Position numbers and translations under genes: made by a program. DNA of 12,195 nt, taken from positions 1 through 12,195 of the forward strand of contig DAINCF010000195.1 of the NCBI GenBank assembly GCA_036732565.1. Reading direction: 5' to 3'. Position 1 is the stretch's first letter; the number at the start of each line of letters is the position of its first letter. The DNA comes from JAIVJN01 sp036732565 (GTDB lineage Bacteria > Acidobacteriota > Vicinamibacteria > Vicinamibacterales > UBA2999). This document shows, one piece after another, positions 1 to 7,352 of this stretch. The notes under the pieces were generated by a model. It worked only from the letters and a program-made list of their open reading frames with translations, was not told the DNA's origin and ran no database searches.

Positions 1-1
1 A

Positions 2-1696
2 TGGTGGCCCGCGGCGGCGTTGCTGGTCGCCGGGATCAGCGCCGGCCTTGCCACACTGGCATCGTCGTGGCGTGAACCGGTGCCGACGGCCACCGCGGCC
101 CGTCCGCCGGTCGTCGCGGTCCTGCCGCTGGTCAACGCCAGCGGCGACGCGGGCAAGGACTACCTGGCGGCCGGCGTGGCCGACAGCCTGGTGACGAGCC
201 TGGCGTCGCTCCCGTCGGTCACGGTGCTGTCGCGCCGCACGGTGATCGACGCGCGCACGCGGCACGCCGATATGGTCGGCCTGGCTCGCGATCTGGATGC
301 CGCGTATCTGATCGATGGCAGCGTGCAGGAGTCCGGTCAACGCCTCCGCATCGCGCTGACGCTCCAGCGCCCTGATGGATCGGTCATGTGGGGCGACAGC
401 GTCGAGGGCCTGGTCGATGGCATCTTCGATCTTCAAGCGCGTCTGGCGGCGTCGCTGGGCGAAGCGTTGCAGGTCCACGTGTCCGCCCGCGATCGGGCGC
501 GGTTGGGAGAGGCGCCCACATCGCATCCGGAGGCGCTGCAGGCCTACTGGCAGGGACGCGCGTTGCTGGAACGGCGAGATGTGGCCGGCAACCTCACCGC
601 CGCTGTCGCCTCGTTGTCGCGCGCGGTGGCGCTCGATGGGCGCTACGCACTCGCGTACGCCGCGCTTGGCGAGGCGTACTGGTACCGGTGGAGCCAGACG
701 AGGGATCAGGCCGATGTGGACCGCGCGATCGAAGCAGGCACCATGGCGCTGCGACTCGACGGCGGGCGAGCCGAAGTGCGCTATGCGCTGGCGATCACCC
801 TGGCGGGCAGTGGCAAGGCCACGGAGGCGGTTCAGGAGCTTCAGCGCGCGCTCGCCCTTCGGCCGAACTACGACGATGCCCGCCGGCAATTGGCTCGGGT
901 GCTGGGACAACAGGGCAAGGTCGAGGAAGCGACGGCCGAGTTCCGGAAGGCCATCGCGCTGCGCCCCAACTCGTGGGAGGTCTACAGCGACATGGGCCTC
1001 ATGCTGTTCCGCGCCGCGAACTACACCGACGCCATCGAGGCGTTTCAACGCGTCGCGGAGCTGAGGCCTGACAGCTATTCCGGTTTCCAGCAGCTCGGCA
1101 CCGTCTACCAGCAGCTTGGCGACTACGATCGCGCGCTGACCTACTACGCGCAGGCCAACGAGCGTCAGCCGACGGCGGAAGCGTACTCGAACATCGGCGC
1201 GATCCATCATCAGCGAGCCGAGTACGCGCAGGCGGTGAGCGCCTACCAGCAGGCGATCGCGTTGAGGCCGAGCTCACCTATCGCCCATCGCAATCTCGGT
1301 GACGCGTACCGCCGGCTTGGCCGCACGCGTGAGGCGCGCGAAGCCTACAGCCGGGCGGTACAACTCATGGAAGCGCAGGTGCGCGTCAACCCCCATGACG
1401 CGCGAAGCCTGGCGGCGCTGTCCGTCTATCTGGCCAAGGTCGGTGACGATCGCGCGGCGCGCGCGCGATTGGATCAAGCACTGGCGCAGCCCGTGGACGT
1501 CCAGGTGCTGTATCGGGCCGCCGTTGTCCACGCCTTGGGCGGTCGACCGGATGCCGCGCTGAAAGCCCTGGAACAGGCTCTGGCGCGCGGCTACAGCCGC
1601 GCCGGGGCGGACGCCGATGAGGATCTGGAATCGCTGCGGAGCTTGCCTGGTTACAAGACCCTGATGGCCCAGTCCACCCCTGGAGACCGAGCATGA
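2..1696 (+). CDS. Membrane-anchored TPR protein with TolB/FlgO-like N-terminal domain, 5' truncated
   Basis: The reading frame is open from base 2, so the gene starts before the window; a TTG at 20 is only an internal codon. The visible protein begins with a hydrophobic segment (WWPAAALLVAGISAGLATLA), a likely transmembrane helix. A domain starting PPVVAVLPLVNASGDAGKDYLAAGVADSL (about bases 107-460) follows, of the type seen before TPR arrays in adenylate cyclase, CadC-like and kinase proteins. About seven or more TPR-type helix pairs occupy roughly 540-1590, with repeated signatures such as ALRPNYDDARRQLARVLGQ. The last residues (LESLRSLPGYKTLM) resemble the usual end of such proteins. By family habit the missing part is a cytoplasmic Ser/Thr kinase or winged-helix domain; this is inference. 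The TPR region would face the periplasm and bind unknown proteins. The stop overlaps the next start as ATGA. Confidence 0.85.
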   Translation, partial: WWPAAALLVAGISAGLATLASSWREPVPTATAARPPVVAVLPLVNASGDAGKDYLAAGVADSLVTSLASLPSVTVLSRRTVIDARTRHADMVGLARDLDAAYLIDGSVQESGQRLRIALTLQRPDGSVMWGDSVEGLVDGIFDLQARLAASLGEALQVHVSARDRARLGEAPTSHPEALQAYWQGRALLERRDVAGNLTAAVASLSRAVALDGRYALAYAALGEAYWYRWSQTRDQADVDRAIEAGTMALRLDGGRAEVRYALAITLAGSGKATEAVQELQRALALRPNYDDARRQLARVLGQQGKVEEATAEFRKAIALRPNSWEVYSDMGLMLFRAANYTDAIEAFQRVAELRPDSYSGFQQLGTVYQQLGDYDRALTYYAQANERQPTAEAYSNIGAIHHQRAEYAQAVSAYQQAIALRPSSPIAHRNLGDAYRRLGRTREAREAYSRAVQLMEAQVRVNPHDARSLAALSVYLAKVGDDRAARARLDQALAQPVDVQVLYRAAVVHALGGRPDAALKALEQALARGYSRAGADADEDLESLRSLPGYKTLMAQSTPGDRA

Positions 1697-2175
1697 AAAC
1701 AGTCCTGATCGCGGCGCTGACGGCGGCGCTCGTGGCAATCGCCATCCTCTCGTTCTGGCCCACGCCGATCGCACCACCGGATCCCACCCCGACGCTGAAG
1801 GCGCTCCAGGAGCAGATCACCGCGCTCGCCGCGAAGGTGAGAGCGCGGCCGGTGAACGTCGTCGTCGTCCTGACCCAGGCAGGGCCGCAATGCCGCACCC
1901 AGACGCTGCCGCGCGCTCTTGCCTATCGCGAGCAGACGGTGCGCTGGTTCATCGTCAACGTGAATTGCAATCTGAATGGGCGGGAGATTCAGCTCCGCTT
2001 CGCCTCGGAGAATACCCCGCTGGACGCCAAGCTGCCGACGCACTTGACCTTCATCCAGACGAAGGTGCGCAGCGATGCGCCCCTCGGCTCTTACAAGTAC
2101 GCGCTGTGGGCGATTGGCAAGGCGGGCGACTACCAGCTCGAAGATCCCGAACTGGACATCGCTGAATTTCTGTAG
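1693..2175 (+). CDS. Membrane-anchored hypothetical protein with coiled coil and beta-rich domain
   Basis: This 160-residue protein is not recognised as a named family. Residues 1-22 (MKTVLIAALTAALVAIAILS) form a signal anchor or uncleaved signal peptide. A proline-rich linker follows, then a short helix likely to be a coiled coil (about 35-50, LKALQEQITALAAKV). The rest is probably a beta-sandwich, judging from alternating hydrophobic strands and the ending GSYKYALWAIGKAG...DPELDI, which resembles cupredoxin-like folds but has no copper-ligand set. Two cysteines, C67 and C92, could form a disulfide, fitting an extracytoplasmic location. The ATG overlaps the stop of the TPR protein gene (ATGA), so the two are probably translationally coupled and may act together. 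It ends four bases from the convergent amidohydrolase stop. Confidence 0.75.
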   Translation: MKTVLIAALTAALVAIAILSFWPTPIAPPDPTPTLKALQEQITALAAKVRARPVNVVVVLTQAGPQCRTQTLPRALAYREQTVRWFIVNVNCNLNGREIQLRFASENTPLDAKLPTHLTFIQTKVRSDAPLGSYKYALWAIGKAGDYQLEDPELDIAEFL

Positions 2176-2179
2176 GCGG

Positions 2180-3826
2180 CTATCGCCGTTCGGGCGTGAC
2201 GACACGCCCCGGCAGGGCGCCCGTGAACTTACCGGCATCGCGCACCAGCTCGCCGTTGACGATGATGTAGTCGATCCCTTGCGCCAACTGATGCGGCTCT
2301 TCGTAGGTGGCCGCGTCGTTCACCTTGGCCGGATCGAAGATCAGCACGTCGGCGATCGCCCCGGTGCGGAGCATGCCCCGATCCTTCAAGCCGAACACCG
2401 TGGCCGGCATCGACGTCATCGATCGAATCGCGAATGGCAGATCGACCACCGCACGGTCGTTGACGTAGCGTTTGATCTTGCGCGGGAACGCACCGTAGGC
2501 GCGGGGGTGCGGCTTGCCTTGTCCCAGGGGCACGAGATCCCCGTCGGTGCACGTCATGGTCCACGGCTGACGCATGATGAGGTCGATATCGCGTTCCTGC
2601 ATGTTGAAGGACACCAGCGACGCGTCGGCGCGTGAGATGAGATCCAGCGCGACTTCTTCCGCGGGCTTGCGCGCCTGCTCGGCGAGCTGCGCGAGCGTCC
2701 GTCCTTCGAGGCTCGGGTCGGGCGCATAGCGGCCGATCATCAGCGTGTCCGGTCCGCCCCGTCGGGCGATGTTGGTGCGCACCTCGGCAATCAGCTTCGG
2801 ACGCTCGGCGCCGCTGATGCGCTTCAACAGCGCGTCGCGTCCACCGACCTGGGCCCAGCGCGGAATCAACGCGCCACCGATGCCGGTGCCGCTGGCGTTG
2901 TACGGATACTGGTCGGCGAAGACCTGCACCCCGCGTGCCCGCGCCGCTTCGATCCGCTCGACGAGCGCGAGCGACAGGCCCCAACTGGCCGGCCCGAGCG
3001 CCTTCATGTGCGACACGACGCCGATCAATCCGCCCTGCTCGGCGATGGTAATGACCTCCTGGACCGCGGCGACGACGCCGATGGTGTAGTCGCCTTCGTC
3101 GCGGATATGGCTGGAGTACACGCCACCGAACTCCGCTGTCATCTTCGCCATCGCGACCACTTCTTCGGTCTTCGAATAGCTGCCTGGCGCGTAGTAGAGC
3201 CCGCTCGACAATCCCACCGCGCCCGCGCGCATGCCCTGGCGGACCATGTCGACCATCTTCGCGACCTCTTCGGAGTCCGGATCGCGATCCGACATGCCGA
3301 GCACCGCTTGCCGGATCGATCCGTGCGGCACGAAGAGGCCCACGTTCGGTCCAATGCCTTGCTTCTCGTACGCGGCTCGCTGGTCGACGAGATTGGTCGG
3401 CCCACCGCCGTCGGGATTGACCAGCACGGTGGTGATCCCTTGCGCGAGCACCGGCTCTCCGGCCTTCAGTCCTTCGGTGAGGAGGCCCGGCCCGGCGTGT
3501 GAGTGCACGTCGATGAAGCCGGGAGAGACGACGAGCCCGGTCGCATCGATGGAGCGCGCCGCTGTTGCGGTCGCCAGCCGTCCGATCGCGCGAATCCGGT
3601 CGTCAGTAATACCGATGTCGACCTGTAGCCAGGGATTGCCAGTCCCGTCGTAGACGCGACCGTTGCGAATGAGGAGATCGAATTTCTCTGCAGGCGCCTG
3701 AGGCGCCTGAATTGCGTCTCGCTCATCTCGTACGTCTCGCTCATCTCGTACGTAGCGGCCGGCCTTCAGGCCGGCCGAAAGAGCGGTCAGAATCGCAATC
3801 ACTGCCACTACTCGCACGCGGTTCAT
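2180..3826 (-). CDS. Secreted D-aminoacylase-like amidohydrolase (N-acyl-D-amino-acid deacylase family)
   Basis: This 548-residue protein belongs to the metal-dependent amidohydrolase superfamily, nearest to N-acyl-D-amino-acid deacylases, which release D-amino acids from N-acyl forms. The ATG at 3826 is chosen because GGAG lies six bases upstream and MNRVRVVAVIAILTALSAG is a good signal peptide; the frame stays open to 3916 without a plausible start. Visible motifs are the HxH metal site (H108, H110), SSHIRDEGD (H240), VSHMKALG (H273), DQYPYNASGT (305-314) and TDGD...HPRAYGAFPR (D428, H440). Classical members have a bridging cysteine in a GNCG motif after QGVTT. Here the matching stretch is QGITTVLVNPDGGG, with no cysteine, so the metal centre and substrate may differ. 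A repeat arm and an 18-bp tandem duplication shape residues 17-38. The enzyme probably acts in the periplasm on acylated D-amino acids or peptides. Confidence 0.88.
   Translation of the reverse strand: MNRVRVVAVIAILTALSAGLKAGRYVRDERDVRDERDAIQAPQAPAEKFDLLIRNGRVYDGTGNPWLQVDIGITDDRIRAIGRLATATAARSIDATGLVVSPGFIDVHSHAGPGLLTEGLKAGEPVLAQGITTVLVNPDGGGPTNLVDQRAAYEKQGIGPNVGLFVPHGSIRQAVLGMSDRDPDSEEVAKMVDMVRQGMRAGAVGLSSGLYYAPGSYSKTEEVVAMAKMTAEFGGVYSSHIRDEGDYTIGVVAAVQEVITIAEQGGLIGVVSHMKALGPASWGLSLALVERIEAARARGVQVFADQYPYNASGTGIGGALIPRWAQVGGRDALLKRISGAERPKLIAEVRTNIARRGGPDTLMIGRYAPDPSLEGRTLAQLAEQARKPAEEVALDLISRADASLVSFNMQERDIDLIMRQPWTMTCTDGDLVPLGQGKPHPRAYGAFPRKIKRYVNDRAVVDLPFAIRSMTSMPATVFGLKDRGMLRTGAIADVLIFDPAKVNDAATYEEPHQLAQGIDYIIVNGELVRDAGKFTGALPGRVVTPERR
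3715..3750. repeat. Perfect 18-bp tandem duplication inside the amidohydrolase gene
   Basis: The unit CGTCTCGCTCATCTCGTA occurs twice in a row without mismatch. Read on the minus strand it encodes the charged linker RDERDV-RDERDA just after the signal peptide (residues 26-38). The frame is preserved because the unit is a multiple of three. It abuts the palindromic arm that starts at 3748, and a further 9-bp direct repeat (AGGCGCCTG, about 3692-3709, encoding part of QAPQAP) lies on its other side. This looks like recent local duplication in a tolerant linker. Confidence 0.9.
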
Positions 3827-3874
3827 CGTGAGCTCCGATCGGATCGGCCGCCCTGAAGGGCGGCCGCTACGTAC
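3748..3874. repeat. Inverted pair of palindromic repeats (REPIN-like) around the amidohydrolase start
   Basis: Two hairpin units face each other. Arm 1 at 3757-3776 is GGCCGGCC-TTCA-GGCCGGCC. Arm 2 at 3846-3865 is GGCCGCCC-TGAA-GGGCGGCC. Their outer 14 bases (3748-3761 and 3861-3874, GTACGTAGCGGCCG and its complement) are perfect inverted copies. The stems differ by a change on both sides that keeps pairing, a sign that the hairpins themselves are maintained. Arm 1 is inside the amidohydrolase coding region (residues 17-24, SAGLKAGR). Arm 2 is in its leader, upstream of the RBS. The roughly 70-bp core between the arms contains the RBS, start codon and most of the signal peptide. The organisation is that of REP doublets moved by RAYT-type transposases; no such transposase is in the window. 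Confidence 0.8.
3833..3836 (-). promoter_or_regulatory. Ribosome binding site deciding the amidohydrolase start
   Basis: On the minus strand GGAG is followed by CTCACG and the ATG at 3826, a six-base spacing. This favours 3826 over any longer reading of the frame, which would run back through the palindromic repeat and across the esterase start codon. Confidence 0.65.
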
Positions 3875-3902
3875 GCGGATGCGGGCTCCGTACGCCGGAC
3901 GA

Positions 3903-3908
3903 TAGAAT
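3903..3908 (+). promoter_or_regulatory. Candidate -10 box (TAGAAT) for a leaderless esterase transcript
   Basis: TAGAAT is followed by exactly six bases (GCGTCC) and then the ATG at 3915. This spacing would put the transcription start on the A of the start codon. There is no Shine-Dalgarno sequence before the ATG, which agrees with leaderless initiation. A -35 match at the usual distance (3880-3885, TGCGGG) is poor. Confidence 0.5.
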
Positions 3909-3914
3909 GCGTCC

Positions 3915-5480
3915 ATGCCACCGCTGATAACGACGCCATTCTACCGTTTCGGGATCGCCGTGGCCTTGGCAGCCAGCGCGACCTGGCTGACGGTGCGCGC
4001 CGAGCAGGGTAGCACGCGTGCCGTGCGGTTCGACGTGACGGCCGCGCCCGGACTGCTGCCGACACCGGTCAACGGCCGGTTGTTCATCGTCCTCGCGAAG
4101 AAAGCGGATCCCGAGCCGGTGGAGCGCATCGGGAACACGGGCCTGGATGCGGATCCGGTTGCGGCGATCGACGTCACGCACTTCGACGGACGCCAGCCAG
4201 CGACCATCGCTGGCAGCGCCGTCGCGTTTCCCGTGGAGTCGCTGTCGGCGGTCCCTCCTGGCGACTACGTCGCCCAGGCGGTGCTCGACACCAACGTTGA
4301 CGTGAAGGGTGTCGATGCACCCGGGAACCTGCTGAGCGCGCCCACGCCGGTGACGATCGCCTCGGGTCAACCAACGGTCGGGACGCTCCAGCTGGCACGC
4401 AAGGTTCCGCCCGAAGAGTTGCCGCCTCCGACTGAGCAACTGCGGTGGATCAAGGTCCGGTCGCGCCTCCTTTCGGAGTTTCACAAACGTCCGATCTTTC
4501 TTCGCGCTGGTGTGATTCTCCCGCGAGGCTACGAGCGTGACACCAGCCGTCGCTATCCGCTCCGCGTGCGCATCGGTGGCTACGGGGCGCGGTTCACGAG
4601 CGTGCAGCCCATGATGCGCGACGATGGGTCATTTCGGAAGGCGTGGATGTCAGACGAAGCGCCGCGCATGATCCTGGCGCATCTGGATGGCGACGGTCCG
4701 CTTGGCGATCCGTATCACGTGAACTCGGCGAACCATGGGCCTTACGGCGATGCTCTGACGCAGGAGTTGATCCCGCATCTCGAGAAGGAGTTTCGAATTC
4801 TAGCCGAGCCGCGCGCCCGGGTGCTGGATGGGGGCTCGACCGGCGGATGGGTGTCGCTGGCGCTGCAGGTCTTCTATCCGGACTTCTTCAACGGCGCGTG
4901 GTCGTACTGTCCTGATGGCGTCGACTTCCGCGGCTTTCAGCTCGTGAACATCTATGACGATGCCAACGCGTACGTCGGCAAGAGCGGATTCGATCGCCCC
5001 AGCGCGCGCGAAATCAATGGTGACGTTCGCTTCACGATGCGGCACGAGCTGCAGATGGAAACGGTGCTGGGCTCCGGCGACGCGTGGACGATGTCGGGAG
5101 GGCAGTGGGGCGCGTGGAACGCGACCTACGGTCCCCGTGGCGCCGACGGCCGTCCAACGGCGCTGTGGGACGGCAAGACTGGCGTCATCGACCGGAAGAT
5201 CGCCGAGCAATGGAAGAAGTACGACCTTCGCCTGCTGCTCGAGAGCAACTGGTCGACCCTCGCGCCGAAGCTCCAAGGCAAGATCAGCATCTGGATGGGC
5301 GATGCCGACAACTACTTTCTGAACAACGCCGCACGCCTCCTCGAGGCGTTCTTCCAGAAAGCACAACCGCCCTATCAGGGCCGCATGTTCTTCGCGCCGA
5401 TGCAGGGCCACTGCTGGATCGGCCTCGGCGATCTCGAGGTCATGAAAGAGATGGGCGCCCGCACGGGCGCAACGCCATAA
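3915..5480 (+). CDS. Secreted alpha/beta-hydrolase, putative esterase (esterase D-like)
   Basis: This 521-residue protein starts with a probable signal peptide (FGIAVALAASATWLTVRA, residues 12-29). Residues 35-165 form a beta-rich N-terminal region with no recognised name. The hydrolase domain starts near residue 190 (FLRAGVILPRGYE...RYPLRVRIGGYGARF), typical of putative-esterase proteins such as esterase D and enterochelin esterase relatives. The nucleophile elbow is GGSTGG with S308. Likely partners are H499 in APMQGHCWIG and D463 or D465 in WMGDADNYF. It probably cleaves an ester or peptide substrate in the periplasm; the substrate cannot be told. It is divergent from the amidohydrolase, 88 bases apart, so the two may serve one scavenging function. 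The start at 3915 is supported by the preceding -10 box and the signal peptide. Confidence 0.85.
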   Translation: MPPLITTPFYRFGIAVALAASATWLTVRAEQGSTRAVRFDVTAAPGLLPTPVNGRLFIVLAKKADPEPVERIGNTGLDADPVAAIDVTHFDGRQPATIAGSAVAFPVESLSAVPPGDYVAQAVLDTNVDVKGVDAPGNLLSAPTPVTIASGQPTVGTLQLARKVPPEELPPPTEQLRWIKVRSRLLSEFHKRPIFLRAGVILPRGYERDTSRRYPLRVRIGGYGARFTSVQPMMRDDGSFRKAWMSDEAPRMILAHLDGDGPLGDPYHVNSANHGPYGDALTQELIPHLEKEFRILAEPRARVLDGGSTGGWVSLALQVFYPDFFNGAWSYCPDGVDFRGFQLVNIYDDANAYVGKSGFDRPSAREINGDVRFTMRHELQMETVLGSGDAWTMSGGQWGAWNATYGPRGADGRPTALWDGKTGVIDRKIAEQWKKYDLRLLLESNWSTLAPKLQGKISIWMGDADNYFLNNAARLLEAFFQKAQPPYQGRMFFAPMQGHCWIGLGDLEVMKEMGARTGATP

Positions 5481-5521
5481 CCGCCATCCGCTCGTGAGCT
5501 CGCCTCGTCTTTCGCGGCTTG

Positions 5522-5989
5522 TCAGTAGGTGAACGTCACGACGAACACGTTGTTGACGATGGCGGTGGTGAACGTCGCGCCGCGGAGAAAGGCCAACGGT
5601 CCCGTCGCGACAGTGACGCCGCCCACGATCCCTCCGCCATCGGCGAGCGGCTGACTGGCGCCATCGAGAATGAGGAGCTGTGACGGCGTTCCGACGGTGC
5701 GGATCGCGATCGTGCACAGCGGGCTCGGATACTCTGTCGGCGCGAGGCTTCCGGCATGCCGGACGTCGTGTCGAGCGAAGACGTAATGCCCGACGAGCCC
5801 TCCGCCGACCAGGACTTGGCCCCACGATGAATCGAGCAGCTGGAATTCGCCCGGAAACGTGTTGATCGGAATCTCGATGTCCCGGAAGCCATCGACCTGG
5901 AACGCAACCTGGAGCGTTGCCGCTTCCGATTGGCCTGGGCCGGCAAGGAGCACCGCCAGGAGCATCGCTACGATTGGTGTCGCACGCAT
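5522..5989 (-). CDS. Exported hypothetical protein, beta-rich
   Basis: The 155-residue product is not recognised. The ATG at 5989 is preferred because GGGGAGGG precedes it by three bases and a clean signal peptide follows (MRATPIVAMLLAVLLAGPGQ, probable cleavage near SEAA at residues 21-24). The open frame extends to 6091, but that extension lacks an RBS and crosses the promoter. The mature part is rich in short hydrophobic strands and glycine (GGGLVGHYVFA, GGGIVGGVTVATGPL) and ends VNNVFVVTFTY, suggesting a beta-sandwich or barrel-like secreted protein. One cysteine, C92, is present. It is convergent with the esterase gene, leaving 41 bases with no clear terminator, and appears to be transcribed alone. 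Confidence 0.7.
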   Translation of the reverse strand: MRATPIVAMLLAVLLAGPGQSEAATLQVAFQVDGFRDIEIPINTFPGEFQLLDSSWGQVLVGGGLVGHYVFARHDVRHAGSLAPTEYPSPLCTIAIRTVGTPSQLLILDGASQPLADGGGIVGGVTVATGPLAFLRGATFTTAIVNNVFVVTFTY

Positions 5990-6061
5990 GAGCCCTCCCC
6001 TCGACCTGACAGTTGGTGGTCGAGAGCGCCTGACCGTTTCAGTCGCGCGCTCGACGCACAG

Positions 6062-6091
6062 GTCATACTGCAGGGATGGCCCGTCCAGCAA
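6062..6091 (-). promoter_or_regulatory. Candidate sigma-70 type promoter for the exported hypothetical gene
   Basis: On the minus strand TTGCTG (6091-6086) and TATGAC (6067-6062) are separated by 18 bases. The predicted start lies about 70 bases upstream of the ATG at 5989, giving a normal leader with a strong Shine-Dalgarno sequence. This contrasts with the leaderless-type arrangement of other genes here. Confidence 0.45.
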
Positions 6092-6119
6092 GGGCTAGCA
6101 GCCCACGTCCGGATCGTGG
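6092..6119 (-). terminator. Weak hairpins downstream of ispG
   Basis: Two small inverted repeats follow the ispG stop: CCACG/CGTGG with a 7-base loop (6103-6119) and GGGCT/AGCCC with a 3-base loop (6092-6104). They overlap slightly, so only one can form at a time. No T-tract follows, so intrinsic termination is doubtful. They sit directly before the next promoter. Confidence 0.2.
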
Positions 6120-6122
6120 TCG

Positions 6123-7352
6123 TCACTTTGGTGAGTATCTGGTCTCGACGTAGTCGTCGACGAGCTTCTGGAAGGCCGCGGCCAGCTCGTCGTAGGTGCC
6201 GCGGAGCGTCGTGAAGTGCTCGCCGTCGACGAACACGGGACAGTTCGGCGCTTCACCGGTGCCGGGCAGCGAGATGCCGATGTTCGCGGCCTTGGACTCA
6301 CCGGGACCATTGACGACGCAGCCCATCACCGCGAGCGTGAGGGTTTCGACGCCTTCGTACCGCGTCTTCCACTCGGGCATGCGATCGCGCACGTAGCCCT
6401 GCACGCGCTCCGCCAGCTCCTGGAACGTCGTGCTCGTCGTGCGGCCGCAGCCGGGGCACGCGGTGACGCTCGGCGCGAACGCACGGAGGCCCAACGCCTG
6501 AAGCAGCTCGCATGCGGCGTAGACCTCTTCGCGCCGGTCGCCACCGGGCCGCGGCGTCAACGACACGCGAATCGTGTCGCCGATGCCCTCTTGCAACAGC
6601 ACGCCCATCGCGGAGGCGGACCACACCAGCCCCTTCGTGCCCATGCCGGCTTCGGTCAGTCCGAGGTGGAGCGGCTGCTCGGTCACGCGCGCGAGCGTGC
6701 GGTAGACCTCGATGAGATGCACCGGTCTCGATACCTTGCACGAGATGATGATCCGATCGCGAGCGAGGCCCGCGTCGATCGCCAGCTCCGTCGACTGCAG
6801 CGCCGACAGCACCATGCAGTCGTTGATGATCGCTTCGGACGACAGCCCCAGCCCGCGATCGGTGTTCTCTTGCATCTTGGCGACGACGAGCTCCTGGTTC
6901 AGCGAGCCACCGTTGACGCCGATGCGCACCGGCTTGCCGTGTTCGACCGCGACCTTGCAGATGGTGGCGAACTGCTCGTCTCGCCGCTTGCCGGTGCCGA
7001 CGTTGCCCGGGTTGATGCGGTACTTGTCGAGTGCCCGCGCGCAGTCCGGATAGCGCGTCAGCAGAAGGTGGCCGTTGTAGTGGAAGTCGCCAATGAGCGG
7101 GGCCGTGCACCCGGCGTCCAGCATCCGCTGCTTGATCTCCGGCACCGCGGCGGCGGCCTCGGGCACGTTGACGGTGACGCGGACCATCTCGGAGCCCGCC
7201 TCGCACAACTCGACGCACTGCCGCGCGGTGGCCTGCGCATCCGTCGTGTCCGTCATCGTCATCGACTGGACCACGATAGGCGCGCCACCACCGACGCGGA
7301 CGTTGCCGACCTGGACACCGATGGTCTGGTGCCGCTTGCTGACCTGAATCAT
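6123..7352 (-). CDS. ispG: 4-hydroxy-3-methylbut-2-enyl diphosphate synthase (flavodoxin/ferredoxin), IspG/GcpE
   Basis: IspG converts methylerythritol cyclodiphosphate to HMBPP, the penultimate step of the MEP isoprenoid pathway, using a [4Fe-4S] cluster in the cytoplasm. The 409-residue protein opens with RHQTIGVQVGNVRVGGGAPIVVQSMT and has GVNGGSLN (145-152). The cluster ligands are visible as C299 and C302 (ACPGCGR), C345 (MGCVVNGPGES) and E352. It is longer than the 372-residue E. coli enzyme, with some extra length between the second and third cysteine, as in other bacterial versions of about 400 residues. ATG 7352 is chosen because it aligns with the family N-terminus, has GGAAAG upstream, and overlaps the preceding stop (ATGA), so it is coupled to the 73-residue gene. 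The frame is open further upstream to 7544, but the residues there are unrelated to the family. Confidence 0.97.
   Translation of the reverse strand: MIQVSKRHQTIGVQVGNVRVGGGAPIVVQSMTMTDTTDAQATARQCVELCEAGSEMVRVTVNVPEAAAAVPEIKQRMLDAGCTAPLIGDFHYNGHLLLTRYPDCARALDKYRINPGNVGTGKRRDEQFATICKVAVEHGKPVRIGVNGGSLNQELVVAKMQENTDRGLGLSSEAIINDCMVLSALQSTELAIDAGLARDRIIISCKVSRPVHLIEVYRTLARVTEQPLHLGLTEAGMGTKGLVWSASAMGVLLQEGIGDTIRVSLTPRPGGDRREEVYAACELLQALGLRAFAPSVTACPGCGRTTSTTFQELAERVQGYVRDRMPEWKTRYEGVETLTLAVMGCVVNGPGESKAANIGISLPGTGEAPNCPVFVDGEHFTTLRGTYDELAAAFQKLVDDYVETRYSPK

Noticed and set aside
2177..2188. Small hairpin CGGC-TATC-GCCG at the convergent gene ends
   Set aside because: A four-base-pair stem without a T-tract is expected by chance at this GC content.
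3827..3916. Longer amidohydrolase N-terminus starting at 3916
   Set aside because: It would cross the repeat arm and the esterase start; the ATG at 3826 has an RBS and a signal peptide.
5481..5521. GCTCGTGAGC palindrome between convergent genes as a terminator
   Set aside because: Stem too short, with no T-tract on either strand.
4800..5825. 341-residue minus-strand frame opposite the esterase end
   Set aside because: It runs across two real genes, has arginine-rich shadow composition and no recognisable motif.
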